Under the pieces are notes generated by a model. It had not been told where the DNA came from and ran no database searches. It saw nothing but the letters and a program-made list of their open reading frames with translations. DNA of 64,000 nucleotides, from the NCBI RefSeq assembly GCF_016863015.1, contig NZ_BOOB01000038.1:101491-165490 (forward strand). Direction: 5' to 3'. This DNA comes from Microbispora amethystogenes (lineage in GTDB: Bacteria; Actinomycetota; Actinomycetes; Streptosporangiales; Streptosporangiaceae). How positions within the stretch are numbered: the stretch's first letter is position 1; each line of letters begins with the position of its first letter. A program made the position numbers and the translations under genes. This document shows positions 55,922 to 64,000 of this stretch, piece after piece.

Positions 55922-55951
55922 ATCTGGGACGATCCAGAAATCGTCCCAGAT
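55922..55951. promoter_or_regulatory. 30-bp palindrome between enoyl-CoA hydratase and MocR genes
   Basis: Arms ATCTGGGACGAT (55922-55933) and ATCGTCCCAGAT (55940-55951) are perfectly complementary over 12 bp with a 6-nt spacer. It lies 16 bp before the MocR-type ATG and 63 bp from the hydratase start. It is the strongest inverted repeat seen in the window, probably the MocR operator or an mRNA hairpin. Confidence 0.7.
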
Positions 55952-55967
55952 ACAGGGCTCAACCCAC

Positions 55968-57302
55968 ATGCGGCCACCGTCCTACAAGGGGATCGCCGAC
56001 GAGTTCGCGGCGGCGATCCGCTCCGGCGCGCTCCCGCCGGGAGCCCGGCTCCCGGCGCATCGCAATCTCGCGCGTGAACGGCGGATCGCGCTGGGCACGG
56101 CCACCCGGGTCTACGCCGAACTGGCGGCGATGGGGCTGGTCGTGGGTGAGCCGGGGCGGGGGACGTTCGTCCGGCACCGGTCCGGCTACGACGGGCCGGA
56201 ACCGTCGCGCGCCCTGCCGGTGCCGCGCGTCGCCGACCTGTCGTTCAACCAGCCGCTGGACCCGGACCAGGCGGGCGCGCTGCGCGTGGCCCTGCGGACC
56301 CTCGCCGCGTCGGGAGACGTCGAGTCACTGCTCCGCCAGCACCCCGCGGGCGGTCGCCGCCACGACCGCGCGGTCGTGGCCACCTACCTGCTCGGCCGCG
56401 GGATCGACGCCGCGCCGGACGACGTGCTGCTGACGGGCGGGACCCAGCAGGCGCTCGACGCCGTGCTGCGCGCGCTCACCCGGCCCGGCGACGTGCTGGC
56501 CGTCGACGCGCTGAGCTATCCCGGCATCAGGCTCCTCGCCGCGGCGTACGGCCTCGACCTCGCGCCCGTGCCCGTGACCCCGGCGGGCCCCGACCTCGCC
56601 GTGCTCGACCGGCTGTGCCGCACGCGGCCCGTCCGCGCGATTTACACGATGCCCACCCTGCACAACCCGCTCGGCTGGGTCCTCGACCGGGAGGCCCGCG
56701 CCCGCGTCGTCGAGATCGCCCGCGCCGCCGGCTGCCTGATCGTCGAGGACGGCACGTACGCGTTCCTCGACGCCGCGCCGCCTCCTCCGCTGCGGGCACT
56801 CGCCCCCGAACGCACCTGCTACGTCGCCGGCCTGTCGAAGAACGTGGCGGCCGGGCTCCGGTTCGGCTTCGCCGTGGTGCCCGGACGGCTCGCCGGGGCC
56901 GTCACCAGGAGCCTGCGCTCGGCCGCGTGGAGCGCGCCGGGGATCGTCACCGCGCTCGCCACCGGCTGGATCGCGGACGGCACGGTCACCCGGTTGGAGG
57001 AGGCCCGACGGCGGGACGCCGCCACCCGGCAGGAGATCGCCCAGGCGGCGCTCGGCGGCATGGACGTCGTCGCCCACCCGGGGTCGTACATCGTCTGGCT
57101 CGGCCTGGAGCCACACCAGCGTCCCGACCACGTGGCGGCCGTGCTCGCGGAGGAGGGGATCCTCGTGTCGACCGCCGACGCGTTCGCCACCGGAGCCTGG
57201 CGTCCGCCCGCGATCCGGCTGGCGTTGGCCACGCCACCCCTGGACGACCTCGGGCCCGCGTTGCGCCGCCTGAGATCCGCGATCGAGGCGATCCCGCCGT
57301 GA
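55968..57302 (+). CDS. MocR/GntR regulator with aminotransferase-like domain
   Basis: Fusion of 444 aa: an N-terminal GntR winged helix (about 1-75; GIADEFAAAIRSGALPPGARLPAHRNLARE in this region) and a PLP fold-type I aminotransferase-like domain (about 90-440) with MPTLHNPLG and the PLP-Lys region GLSKNVAAGLRFGF. Such proteins sense PLP or amino-compound adducts. No vitamin B6 or GABA genes are adjacent; the target may be the divergent hydratase gene or itself. Confidence 0.92.
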   Translation: MRPPSYKGIADEFAAAIRSGALPPGARLPAHRNLARERRIALGTATRVYAELAAMGLVVGEPGRGTFVRHRSGYDGPEPSRALPVPRVADLSFNQPLDPDQAGALRVALRTLAASGDVESLLRQHPAGGRRHDRAVVATYLLGRGIDAAPDDVLLTGGTQQALDAVLRALTRPGDVLAVDALSYPGIRLLAAAYGLDLAPVPVTPAGPDLAVLDRLCRTRPVRAIYTMPTLHNPLGWVLDREARARVVEIARAAGCLIVEDGTYAFLDAAPPPPLRALAPERTCYVAGLSKNVAAGLRFGFAVVPGRLAGAVTRSLRSAAWSAPGIVTALATGWIADGTVTRLEEARRRDAATRQEIAQAALGGMDVVAHPGSYIVWLGLEPHQRPDHVAAVLAEEGILVSTADAFATGAWRPPAIRLALATPPLDDLGPALRRLRSAIEAIPP

Positions 57303-57384
57303 GGCGCCCGCCCGCGTCCGGGCCCGGGCCGGGTCTCCGGCTCCGGGCTCAGGCGCGGGGTTACAGGGAGCTCAGGTGCGGGTC

Positions 57385-58785
57385 TCAGGTGCGGGTCCAC
57401 CGCTGGTTCGCGCCGCCGTTGCACGTCCACAGCTGCACCTTGGTGCCGTTGGCCGTCTGGTTGCCGTTCACGTCCAGGCACAGGCCCGACTGGACGCCGA
57501 CGACGGTGCCGGAGGAGTTGACCGTCCACCGCTGGTTGGCACCGCCGTTGCAGTCCCAGATGCCCACCGGGGCGCCCGCGGTGGTCCGCTGGTCGAACAC
57601 GTCGAGGCACTTCGTCCCGCCGAACGTGCGGAGTTCCCCGGAGGAGGTCAGGGACCACTTCTGGCCCGCGCCGCCGTTGCAGTCGTAGATCTGGATGGTG
57701 GAGCCGTTGTTCGCGGCGCCGCCGGCGACGTCGAGGCAGCGCCCCGACTGGGCGCCGACCAGCGTGAAGCTCTGCTGCGGCGGAGCCTGCGTGGCCGCCC
57801 AGGTGCCCGTGGCCGTGTCGATGGTCCAGGAGTCGTAGAACGCGCTCATCGAGGCGGTGGAGCCGCTGATCGTGAGCGGCAGCCAGACGGGCGTCGAGCT
57901 GTTGAGGTCGTTGGGGTTCCACCGGTCGCCGACGTACACGTACGTGGTGCCCGACGTCCCCGACACCGGCACGACGGAGGAGGTCTGGGAGTCGAACGTG
58001 CGGCTGCCGTTGGGGGCGAACGTGGTGAAGCCGCTCCACGGCCCGGACAGGGATGTCGCCGTGGCGTACGCGTTGTCGTTGGTGGACCAGCCCGTCAGAT
58101 GCGAGGCGAACAGGAAGTACCGCCCGTTCACCTTGACCATCGCCGGCGACTCCAGGTCGGCGAGCACCGCCGTCGTGCTCACCGCCTGGGTGTAGTCGGC
58201 GGACAGCCGGTCGACGCGCAGGCCGTGGGCACGGTCCTCGGTCAGCAGGTACGCCGTGCCGTCGTCGTCCTTGAACAGGCCCAGATCCCGGCTCTCGAAC
58301 CCGAGCGGGCGCGAGGAGCCGCGGTAGGTGTACGGCCCGCACGGCGTCGGGCTGGTGGCCACCCCGGCCCGCGCGTCGCTGTAGGAGGAGTTGTCGATGT
58401 GCACCCACATCACGTACTGGCCGGTCGACGAGTTGTAGATCACCTTCGGCCGTTCCACGATGCGCCCGGCGGCGAGGTCGCCGCTGCTCTGCCGGCTGAG
58501 CGCGTTGCCCTGCCGGGTCCAGGTGGCCAGGTCGGTCGAGGAGTAGCAGGCGACGGCCGTGAACGTCGCGCCCGCGCTCTTGTCCTCGCCGACCATGTAG
58601 TACGTCGAACCGACCTTGAAGAGGCCGGCGCCGCGCGCCTGCAGCCGGTTGCCCGCCGTGTCGTACCAGAGCACACCGGGGCGAAGCGTCGCGGGGGCGG
58701 CGAAGACCGGAGCGGGCACGACCAGCCCGGCGATCGTCAGGACGGCCGTGCCGAGCGCCGTGAACCACGCGCGCATGCGTCTCAT
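57385..58785 (-). CDS. Secreted GH43-like glycoside hydrolase with ricin-type CBM13
   Basis: Exported protein of 466 aa: signal peptide 1-29 (cleavage after VFA), a five-bladed-propeller-like catalytic part (about 30-325) that resembles exo-beta-1,3-galactanase-type GH43 proteins (LRPGVLWYDTAGNRLQA, GEDKSAGATF, VGDRWNPND), then one ricin-type lectin domain (about 335-466) with three QxW repeats (QKW, QRW, QRW). It probably attacks plant arabinogalactan side chains; the exact bond is not certain. There is no neighbouring transporter. Confidence 0.85.
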   Translation of the reverse strand: MRRMRAWFTALGTAVLTIAGLVVPAPVFAAPATLRPGVLWYDTAGNRLQARGAGLFKVGSTYYMVGEDKSAGATFTAVACYSSTDLATWTRQGNALSRQSSGDLAAGRIVERPKVIYNSSTGQYVMWVHIDNSSYSDARAGVATSPTPCGPYTYRGSSRPLGFESRDLGLFKDDDGTAYLLTEDRAHGLRVDRLSADYTQAVSTTAVLADLESPAMVKVNGRYFLFASHLTGWSTNDNAYATATSLSGPWSGFTTFAPNGSRTFDSQTSSVVPVSGTSGTTYVYVGDRWNPNDLNSSTPVWLPLTISGSTASMSAFYDSWTIDTATGTWAATQAPPQQSFTLVGAQSGRCLDVAGGAANNGSTIQIYDCNGGAGQKWSLTSSGELRTFGGTKCLDVFDQRTTAGAPVGIWDCNGGANQRWTVNSSGTVVGVQSGLCLDVNGNQTANGTKVQLWTCNGGANQRWTRT

Positions 58786-59077
58786 AGGTCCTCACCTCGG
58801 TGGACGGGACGGGCGGGGCCGAGACAGGCGCCGCTCACCGGCCAGGCCCGTGAGGAGCCGCGGCGCGGAACCAGGCGAGGTGCCGGCGTCGCGTGGCCAC
58901 GGAGGGCGGAGCGTCGATCTTCGGCTTCGGGCGTCCTGGACCATAGGCGCGGTCCGGGGACGGAGGCAACGTCCGGCCCGCCGCACCGGCCCGTCCACCC
59001 CCGGTGACCTCGTCCCCGGCCGTCCACCCCGGCCGGGGCGGCGGAAACTTTCACGCCCGGCGCCCCGAGCGCCGGGA

Positions 59078-60760
59078 TCAGTCGGCCGGTTCCAGCTCGA
59101 GGCCGGCGAGCGAGGCGTAGTGCATGAACTTGAAGGGGTTGAGCAGCTGGTTACGCGCGACCATCGACTGCAGCAGGCTCTGCCGCAGGCCGACGAGCTC
59201 GGGAGCGCCAGGGTGGCTGACCAGGCCGAGGTCGACGATGTGCAGGGCCAGCGGGTGCTCGCCGCGCCGTGCGAGCTCCAGTCCTGCCGTGGCGAAGGCG
59301 GCGGCGCTCCTGCCGCCCAGCAGATCCAGCGCGGCCGACAGTTCGGCGGACGTGAAGCGCTCGACGCCCTCACCGCTCCGGTGCCAGTATCCGGTCCGCT
59401 GGCGGTGCACGCGCTGGATGAAGTTGTCGCGGGTGACCAGATAGGGCATGACCGAGACGGGATGGTCCTTGAGGCTTTCCGGCAGGTGGTTGAGCCGGAG
59501 GATCTCGGCGAGCGTCAGACCGTCCGAGATTCCGGCCGTGATGACCCGCTCCAGGTCGCGCAGTGCCGCCAGCAGTCCGGGGAACGCCTCGATCGTGTAG
59601 TTCTCGGTCAGCGCGGGATGCCCGTGGATGAGCGTGCGCGGTCGCAGGTCCATGACCTCCCGCATGGCTCGGAACAGGCCCTGCGGGGAGCCTTCCGCGA
59701 GGGTCGGCGCGCCGAGATAGGGCATGCACATGTCGCCGGTGAAGGCCACTTCCAGGCTCGGAAGGTGAATGACCAGCCCGTCCTCGGTCTCTCCGCCCGG
59801 AATCGGGATGAGGGTGAAGTCCACGCCGCCGATCGTCAGCTTCTCCACGTCCTGCACGAGCCGATCGGGCTCGACCTGGGAGCGGCGGTCGTGCCCGCGC
59901 GGGAGGTAGTAGCCGAGCGGCGGCGGGCCGGAGTTCTGGAGCGCGAGTTCGTGAGGGAAGTTCGCCTGGGCGATCACCTCGGCGCCGCCGGCCGTGAGGG
60001 CGTCGAGTCCGCCGACATGGTCCCAGTGGGCATGCGTGAGGATCACGTGCGTGAGGGGCAGATCGGTGATCTTGCGAAGTTCGCGGAGGGCCGCGGACGC
60101 GTGCTCGGGTGTGCTCCCGGCGTCGACGGCGACCACCCCGGTGCCGGTGACGACGAAGCCGATATCGGCGAAGTCGTAGCCCTGCGCCACGTGGACGCCC
60201 GGTGCGTGTTCGACCATGCGCCGGGGGACGAATCGGAACCCGTCTTCGGGACTCGCCCAGTGGTCGGTGATCAGGTGGTCGGTGATCGGGTGACCGGCGC
60301 GGCCGCGTGCCCGTGCGGCCTCCTCGGTGCGGCCGAGCAGGTCGTACGCGCGTGACAGCGCGGCGTGGACGGGCCGCATGAAGCCCGGCGGGAACTGGTC
60401 CTTGACCATGAGGACGAACTCCAGGTCCGTGACCACGGTCTCCGCGCGGCCCGCGCATCCGGGCAGGCCGGCCAGGGAGATTCCGCGGTAGTAGTGGGGC
60501 AGCCCGAGGTCCAGGGAGGTGGCGGTGTCGAGCTTGGCGATCGCCGCCTCGGCCTGGCCGTCCAGACGGGACTGGAAGGCGCCGGCGAGTGCCAGCAGGA
60601 GCCCGTCGCCCGGTGTCCGGGACGACAGGTCCGAGAAGAACTCGTACCCTTCCGTGTCGAGCCCGGCGGCCGTTAACTGGTTCGCCAGCACGATCCTGGT
60701 GCGCCGGTCGGCGTTCGGCCACGTGGCCACCCGGGAGAGCGCCGCGATCTCGTCGTTCAT
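59078..60760 (-). CDS. Metallo-beta-lactamase-fold hydrolase, alkylsulfatase-like
   Basis: Protein of 560 aa. A helical N-terminal part (about 1-165, TPR-like) is followed by an MBL domain with HAHWDH at 243-248, FTGDMCMPYLG and LIHGHPALTENY completing the metal site. The middle and C-terminal parts resemble the dimerisation and sterol-carrier-like parts of alkyl sulfatases (ALDLLGGRSAA). No signal peptide. It could be a sulfatase or another hydrolase acting on a product of the nearby polyketide cluster (inference). It lies 21 bp after the MFS exporter gene on the same strand. Confidence 0.82.
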   Translation of the reverse strand: MNDEIAALSRVATWPNADRRTRIVLANQLTAAGLDTEGYEFFSDLSSRTPGDGLLLALAGAFQSRLDGQAEAAIAKLDTATSLDLGLPHYYRGISLAGLPGCAGRAETVVTDLEFVLMVKDQFPPGFMRPVHAALSRAYDLLGRTEEAARARGRAGHPITDHLITDHWASPEDGFRFVPRRMVEHAPGVHVAQGYDFADIGFVVTGTGVVAVDAGSTPEHASAALRELRKITDLPLTHVILTHAHWDHVGGLDALTAGGAEVIAQANFPHELALQNSGPPPLGYYLPRGHDRRSQVEPDRLVQDVEKLTIGGVDFTLIPIPGGETEDGLVIHLPSLEVAFTGDMCMPYLGAPTLAEGSPQGLFRAMREVMDLRPRTLIHGHPALTENYTIEAFPGLLAALRDLERVITAGISDGLTLAEILRLNHLPESLKDHPVSVMPYLVTRDNFIQRVHRQRTGYWHRSGEGVERFTSAELSAALDLLGGRSAAAFATAGLELARRGEHPLALHIVDLGLVSHPGAPELVGLRQSLLQSMVARNQLLNPFKFMHYASLAGLELEPAD

Positions 60761-60781
60761 GTCTCTTCTCCTGTGGTGTTG

Positions 60782-62260
60782 TCAGCGCGCCGGGTGCGGG
60801 CCGGCCGAGTCCGGCGCGGCGGTCGCGCCGGGCCGTCGGTGGCGGATGAGGGTGAGGGCGAGGGCGGCGCCGGCCGCCGTGGCGATCATGAACCATCGGA
60901 CGTCGTCGTGGGCGCCGATCACGGCGGACGCGGTGGGGGTGCCGAAGACGGCGACGAAGGCGGCGACGCCGAGGGCCGAGCCGATCTGACGGAACATGGT
61001 CTGCGCGCCGATTCCGGTGGCCAGCGTCTGTGGCGCGAGGGTGGAGGTGGCGGCGATCGTGAACGCGGGCAGGGCGAGGCCCACTCCGCTACCGCCGATG
61101 AGCATGGCGGGGAAGAACAGGGACCAGTAGGCGGGCTCCGCTCCGATGAACGCGACCCACATCACCGATCCGGTTCCGAACAACAGGGCGCCCACACCGC
61201 CGACGAGACCGGGCCCGACGCGCTGCGCGAGCCTGCCGGCGAACGGCGCGCACACCGCGGCCGCGACGGGTCCGGGAGTCAGGGCCAGCCCGGCCCGCAG
61301 GATCGAGTAGTGCCAGGTCCCGGTGAGGAAGAGCACGTTGGCGAGCAGCATCGCCGAGAACGCGGCCGAGAACAGGGCCGCCGACAGACTGGACAGCGCG
61401 AACGCCGGTACGCGCACGATGCTCAACTCCAGGACCGGGGCGCGGTGACGCCGGGAGCGCGCCACGAACACGACCGCGAGCACGGCGGCGGCGGCGAAGC
61501 AGCCGATCACCCGTCCGTCCCAGTTCCACGAGTGCCCTTGGACGAGGCCGAGATTGGCGAGGGAGACGGCGGCGATCAGGACGAGGGTGCCGAGGCCGTC
61601 GGGCAGCGGCGGCCGGGCGGGGTCGCGGATCTCGGGCAGCACGCGGTATGCGCCGGCGAGCACGATCGCGGTCAGGGGAACGTTGACGATGAAGATCCAG
61701 TGCCAGCTGACCTGGGTGAGGAGCCCGCCCAGCGACGGGCCCGAGGCGGCGCCGACCGCTCCCAGGGCGGACCAGGCGCCGATCGCGGCCGCCCGGCGTT
61801 GCGGTGGGATGGAGGGCAGCAGAAGGCCGAGTGAGGCCGGGGTGACCGCGGCGGCTCCGGCTCCCTGCAGGATGCGGGCGGCGATGAGGAACCCGAGGGA
61901 CGGTGCGGCCGCGCACAGGGCCGAACCAAGGCCGAACGCGATCAGGCCGGAGGTGAAGACCCGGCGGCGGCCGACGACGTCGCCGAGTTTGCCGGCGGGC
62001 ACGAGCAGAGCGGCGAAGACGATCGCGTAGGCGTTCAGGACCCAGGACACGTCGGCCACGGTGGAGTGCGTGAAGTCCGCCTGGATCGCCGGAACGGCGA
62101 TGTTGACGATGAACACGTCGAGCGTGGAGACGAACACCGCCAGCGCCAGCACGGCGAAGACGGCACGTGGGTGACCGGCGCCCGGAGGCGGGGTGAAGGG
62201 GGGCGGGCCTGAGGACGGAACCACGTCCGCGGTGGCCGCCCGCCTGTCGAGATTAGGCAT
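60782..62260 (-). CDS. MFS exporter, DHA2 (EmrB/QacA) type
   Basis: Multidrug-type exporter of 492 aa, predicted 14 helices. LDVFIVNIAVPAI in helix 1, GKLGDVVGRRRVF in the loop after helix 2, and GAGAAAVTPASLGLL are DHA2 hallmarks. ATG 62260 is chosen for family start and promoter distance. Divergent from an HxlR regulator and next to a PKS gene, so it probably exports the polyketide or a toxic intermediate. Confidence 0.93.
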   Translation of the reverse strand: MPNLDRRAATADVVPSSGPPPFTPPPGAGHPRAVFAVLALAVFVSTLDVFIVNIAVPAIQADFTHSTVADVSWVLNAYAIVFAALLVPAGKLGDVVGRRRVFTSGLIAFGLGSALCAAAPSLGFLIAARILQGAGAAAVTPASLGLLLPSIPPQRRAAAIGAWSALGAVGAASGPSLGGLLTQVSWHWIFIVNVPLTAIVLAGAYRVLPEIRDPARPPLPDGLGTLVLIAAVSLANLGLVQGHSWNWDGRVIGCFAAAAVLAVVFVARSRRHRAPVLELSIVRVPAFALSSLSAALFSAAFSAMLLANVLFLTGTWHYSILRAGLALTPGPVAAAVCAPFAGRLAQRVGPGLVGGVGALLFGTGSVMWVAFIGAEPAYWSLFFPAMLIGGSGVGLALPAFTIAATSTLAPQTLATGIGAQTMFRQIGSALGVAAFVAVFGTPTASAVIGAHDDVRWFMIATAAGAALALTLIRHRRPGATAAPDSAGPHPAR

Positions 62261-62267
62261 AGACGTA

Positions 62268-62333
62268 CTTCTAAAGTGCTTAGACAAGAAAGTCAAGCAA
62301 GTGCGTGATTGTCTCAACCTCGGGTGCTAGGCT
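62268..62333. promoter_or_regulatory. Divergent promoters of the MFS and HxlR genes
   Basis: On the minus strand TTGACT (62296-62291) and TAGAAG (62273-62268) are 17 bp apart, a good -35/-10 pair for the exporter. On the plus strand TAGGCT (62328-62333) is 6 nt before GTG 62340, a leaderless -10. AGACAA (62282-62287) and TTGTCT (62309-62314) are an inverted pair that could bind HxlR. Confidence 0.55.
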
Positions 62334-62339
62334 GTGGTC

Positions 62340-63008
62340 GTGCGCTCCTATGGTCAGTACTGCTCCGTGGCCAAAGCCCTCGACGTCGTCGGCGATCGGT
62401 GGACGCTGCTGATCGTGCGGGAGCTTCTGGCCCGCGGTCCGTCCCGCTACACCGACCTGCGCTCCGGATTGCCGGGAATCGCCACCAACCTGCTCGCGGA
62501 CCGCCTGCGTGAGATGGAGAGCGCCGGTCTCGTGAACCGTGAGGACGCCCCGCCTCCGGTCGCCACCACCTTGTTCCGGCTCACCGATCGCGGCGCCGAT
62601 CTGGCGTCGGTGATCGACGCGCTCGGCCGCTGGGGCGTGCCCCTGATGCGCGACCACCGGCCCGAGGACGCCTTTCGCGGGCAATGGCTGCGCCTGCCCG
62701 TGCGGATGTTCCTCGCCGACCACGAACCCGACCAGCGCGCGTCCTCGATCCAGATCCGCGCCGGGGACGAGACGGCGGTGATCGACGTCGACGCCGGCCG
62801 GGTCTCGCTCCGCCTGGGAGCCGACCCAGCCGCCGACGCGACGATCACCGGCCCGCCACCGCGCATCCTCGCCCTCTTCAGCGGCAGCGTCCCCCTCGAT
62901 GACGCCGAGAAGCAGGGCCTGCGGGTCGCCGGCTCCCGCGAAGCCGTCCAGCGTGTCCTGCCCCGCGCGGGAAGGGCCGCCGGCGCGGACGGGATCGCCT
63001 CCGCCTGA
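62340..63008 (+). CDS. HxlR-family regulator
   Basis: Regulator of 222 aa: HxlR winged helix at 1-100 (RSYGQYCSVAKALDVVGDRW, then ELLARGPSRYTDLR) and a C-terminal SCP2-like domain (about 120-215), a known fusion. It probably controls the divergent exporter. GTG 62340 gives the exact family N-terminus and is 6 nt after the -10; the codon at 62334 directly abuts the -10 and is unlikely. Confidence 0.93.
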   Translation: MRSYGQYCSVAKALDVVGDRWTLLIVRELLARGPSRYTDLRSGLPGIATNLLADRLREMESAGLVNREDAPPPVATTLFRLTDRGADLASVIDALGRWGVPLMRDHRPEDAFRGQWLRLPVRMFLADHEPDQRASSIQIRAGDETAVIDVDAGRVSLRLGADPAADATITGPPPRILALFSGSVPLDDAEKQGLRVAGSREAVQRVLPRAGRAAGADGIASA

Positions 63009-63038
63009 TCTGACCTGTCACGGCGGCCGGAGGACGGC

Positions 63039-64000
63039 TCACCCCGCGGGTTCCTCGAGGTGGAGTGCGCCGATCCAGGTGCGGATGGCCTCCGCGGTCG
63101 TGCCCGCGTGCTCCTCCAGCGTGGTGAAGTGGTCGCCGGGGATGTCGGCCGTCTCGTGCGACACCGGCCAGTACGCCTGCCAGCGCGCGGGGTCGGCCGG
63201 GTCGACGGTGGTGCCGCGCAGCGGCTCCACGGCCCGGAGCAGCAGGATCGGCGTGTCCAGGGGCTTCGGCCCCCAGCCGATGAACAACCGGTTGTAGGCG
63301 CCCATCGTCGTCAGCCTGGTGTCGTGCAGCGTCATGTCGAAGCGGTCGATGCGGTCGAGCATGCCGCCGATCATGGCGCCCTGCCACCACTCCATGCCCT
63401 CCTGGGCGGAGGCGTCGATCGGGTAGCTGTCGATCAGTGCCAGCCCGGCCGGCCGCAGGCCCTGCTCCTCCAGGGCGAGGGTCACGGCGTGCGCCACGGC
63501 GCCGCCCATGGAGCGGCCGACGACGACGAACGGCTCGTCGGCGGCCACGCATCGGCGCAGGCCCTCGACGTTCATCTGGATCAGCGTCTCCAGTGAGTCG
63601 GGCAGCAGGTCGTCCTCCCCGTCGGTGAACCCCGGCGACGGCACGACGTACACGTTCCGGTCGTCGCGGAACGCCTGCCCGAACCGGGAGTACTCGTGCG
63701 GCCCGGAGATCGCGCTGAGCGCGGGGAAGCAGACCACGGAGACCCGGCCGGGCCCGGTCGCGAGCCTCACCGGGGGCAGCGCGTACCGCTCCCTGTCCGG
63801 CGCGGCGAAGTGCTCGCGTACGTGCGACGCCGCGACCAGCAGCCCCGCCGCCTCGTCGTGCTTGCCCGTCTCGTGCATGCGGCGGTGCAGCGCGGCGAGC
63901 CCGCCTGTGGGAGCCGTCCCGGTACGGCGTGACGCACCGGCGGGGCCTTCGGCCGAGCCGGGCAGCTCACGGTCGAGGTACGCCGCGATGGCCTCGGGGG
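63039..64000 (-). CDS. Type I polyketide synthase, C-terminal thioesterase end (cut by window edge)
   Basis: The frame is open to the window edge. The first visible residues PEAIAAYLDREL are the typical end of an acyl carrier protein, followed by a Pro/Gly/Arg linker and a thioesterase domain of about 250 aa. The domain has VVCFPALSAISGPHEYSRF, the nucleophile Ser in VVGRSMGGAVAH, Asp in LALIDSYP and His in IPGDHFTTLEEHAG. This is the release domain that ends modular PKS assembly lines. The rest of the synthase lies beyond 64000. An internal ATG at 63878 gives a shorter thioesterase, but the ACP-type lead argues against it. Confidence 0.88.
   Translation of the reverse strand, partial: PEAIAAYLDRELPGSAEGPAGASRRTGTAPTGGLAALHRRMHETGKHDEAAGLLVAASHVREHFAAPDRERYALPPVRLATGPGRVSVVCFPALSAISGPHEYSRFGQAFRDDRNVYVVPSPGFTDGEDDLLPDSLETLIQMNVEGLRRCVAADEPFVVVGRSMGGAVAHAVTLALEEQGLRPAGLALIDSYPIDASAQEGMEWWQGAMIGGMLDRIDRFDMTLHDTRLTTMGAYNRLFIGWGPKPLDTPILLLRAVEPLRGTTVDPADPARWQAYWPVSHETADIPGDHFTTLEEHAGTTAEAIRTWIGALHLEEPAG

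Overview
The window is a 64 kb piece of a very GC-rich actinobacterial chromosome, probably a filamentous Streptosporangiales-type organism. The evidence is strong third-position GC bias, frequent GTG starts, ATGA/GTGA stop-start overlaps, many leaderless promoters (TANNNT 6-8 nt before the start), a RamB-type regulator facing isocitrate lyase, glucosyl-3-phosphoglycerate synthase, a transmembrane Ser/Thr kinase, and the end of a modular polyketide synthase at the right edge. The genus is inferred from gene style, not from a marker gene. I see no rRNA, tRNA, insertion sequence, integrase, CRISPR array or replication origin.

Left part (1-9 kb): a two-component pair (kinase cut by the edge) faces a LolA/RseB-like exported protein with an ABC-2 exporter. 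The gap between them holds CTCAG repeats phased every 10-11 bp, a good candidate response-regulator operator. The exporter permease carries an in-frame 96-bp tandem repeat. A second ABC-2 exporter (one ATPase, two permeases) and an HSL-type lipase follow. 9-17 kb: a penicillin-binding-protein-like transpeptidase whose three catalytic motifs are all altered, tail-to-tail with a complete Wadjet (JetABCD) anti-plasmid operon.

Middle (17-35 kb): Ser/Thr kinase, an ABC ATPase whose start codon lies in a strong hairpin, aceA/ramB, an IMPase-like protein with a changed metal motif, TetR/MFS, gpgS, an acyl-CoA dehydrogenase with a near-perfect operator resembling the one at the lipase, then a three-part wHTH-HEPN protein with an intact R-X4-H ribonuclease motif, a patatin, and a 895-residue DUF6493-type protein. 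34-47 kb: leaderless Nudix-like gene, DUF4291, a leaderless two-gene unit of an uncharacterised protein and an AbiEii-type nucleotidyltransferase, a sulfotransferase/glycosyltransferase pair, a RsbU-type phosphatase, glpK, epoxide hydrolase/MarR, a CPT-like kinase, a HAD phosphatase, an esterase and LysR.

Right part (48-64 kb): a dipeptide-type ABC importer operon (cysteine-free binding protein, two permeases, fused double ATPase) translationally coupled to a short-chain dehydrogenase and followed by a SnoaL-like protein; enoyl-CoA hydratase facing a MocR/GntR regulator across a 30-bp palindrome; a secreted GH43-like enzyme with a ricin-type lectin domain; a metallo-beta-lactamase-fold protein; a DHA2 exporter facing an HxlR regulator; and the ACP-linker/thioesterase end of a type I PKS. 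The exporter and HxlR pair probably belong to that biosynthetic cluster.

The best candidates for undescribed biology are the wHTH-HEPN protein (29.1-30.7 kb), the nucleotidyltransferase pair (35.9-37.6 kb) and the degenerate transpeptidase beside Wadjet.
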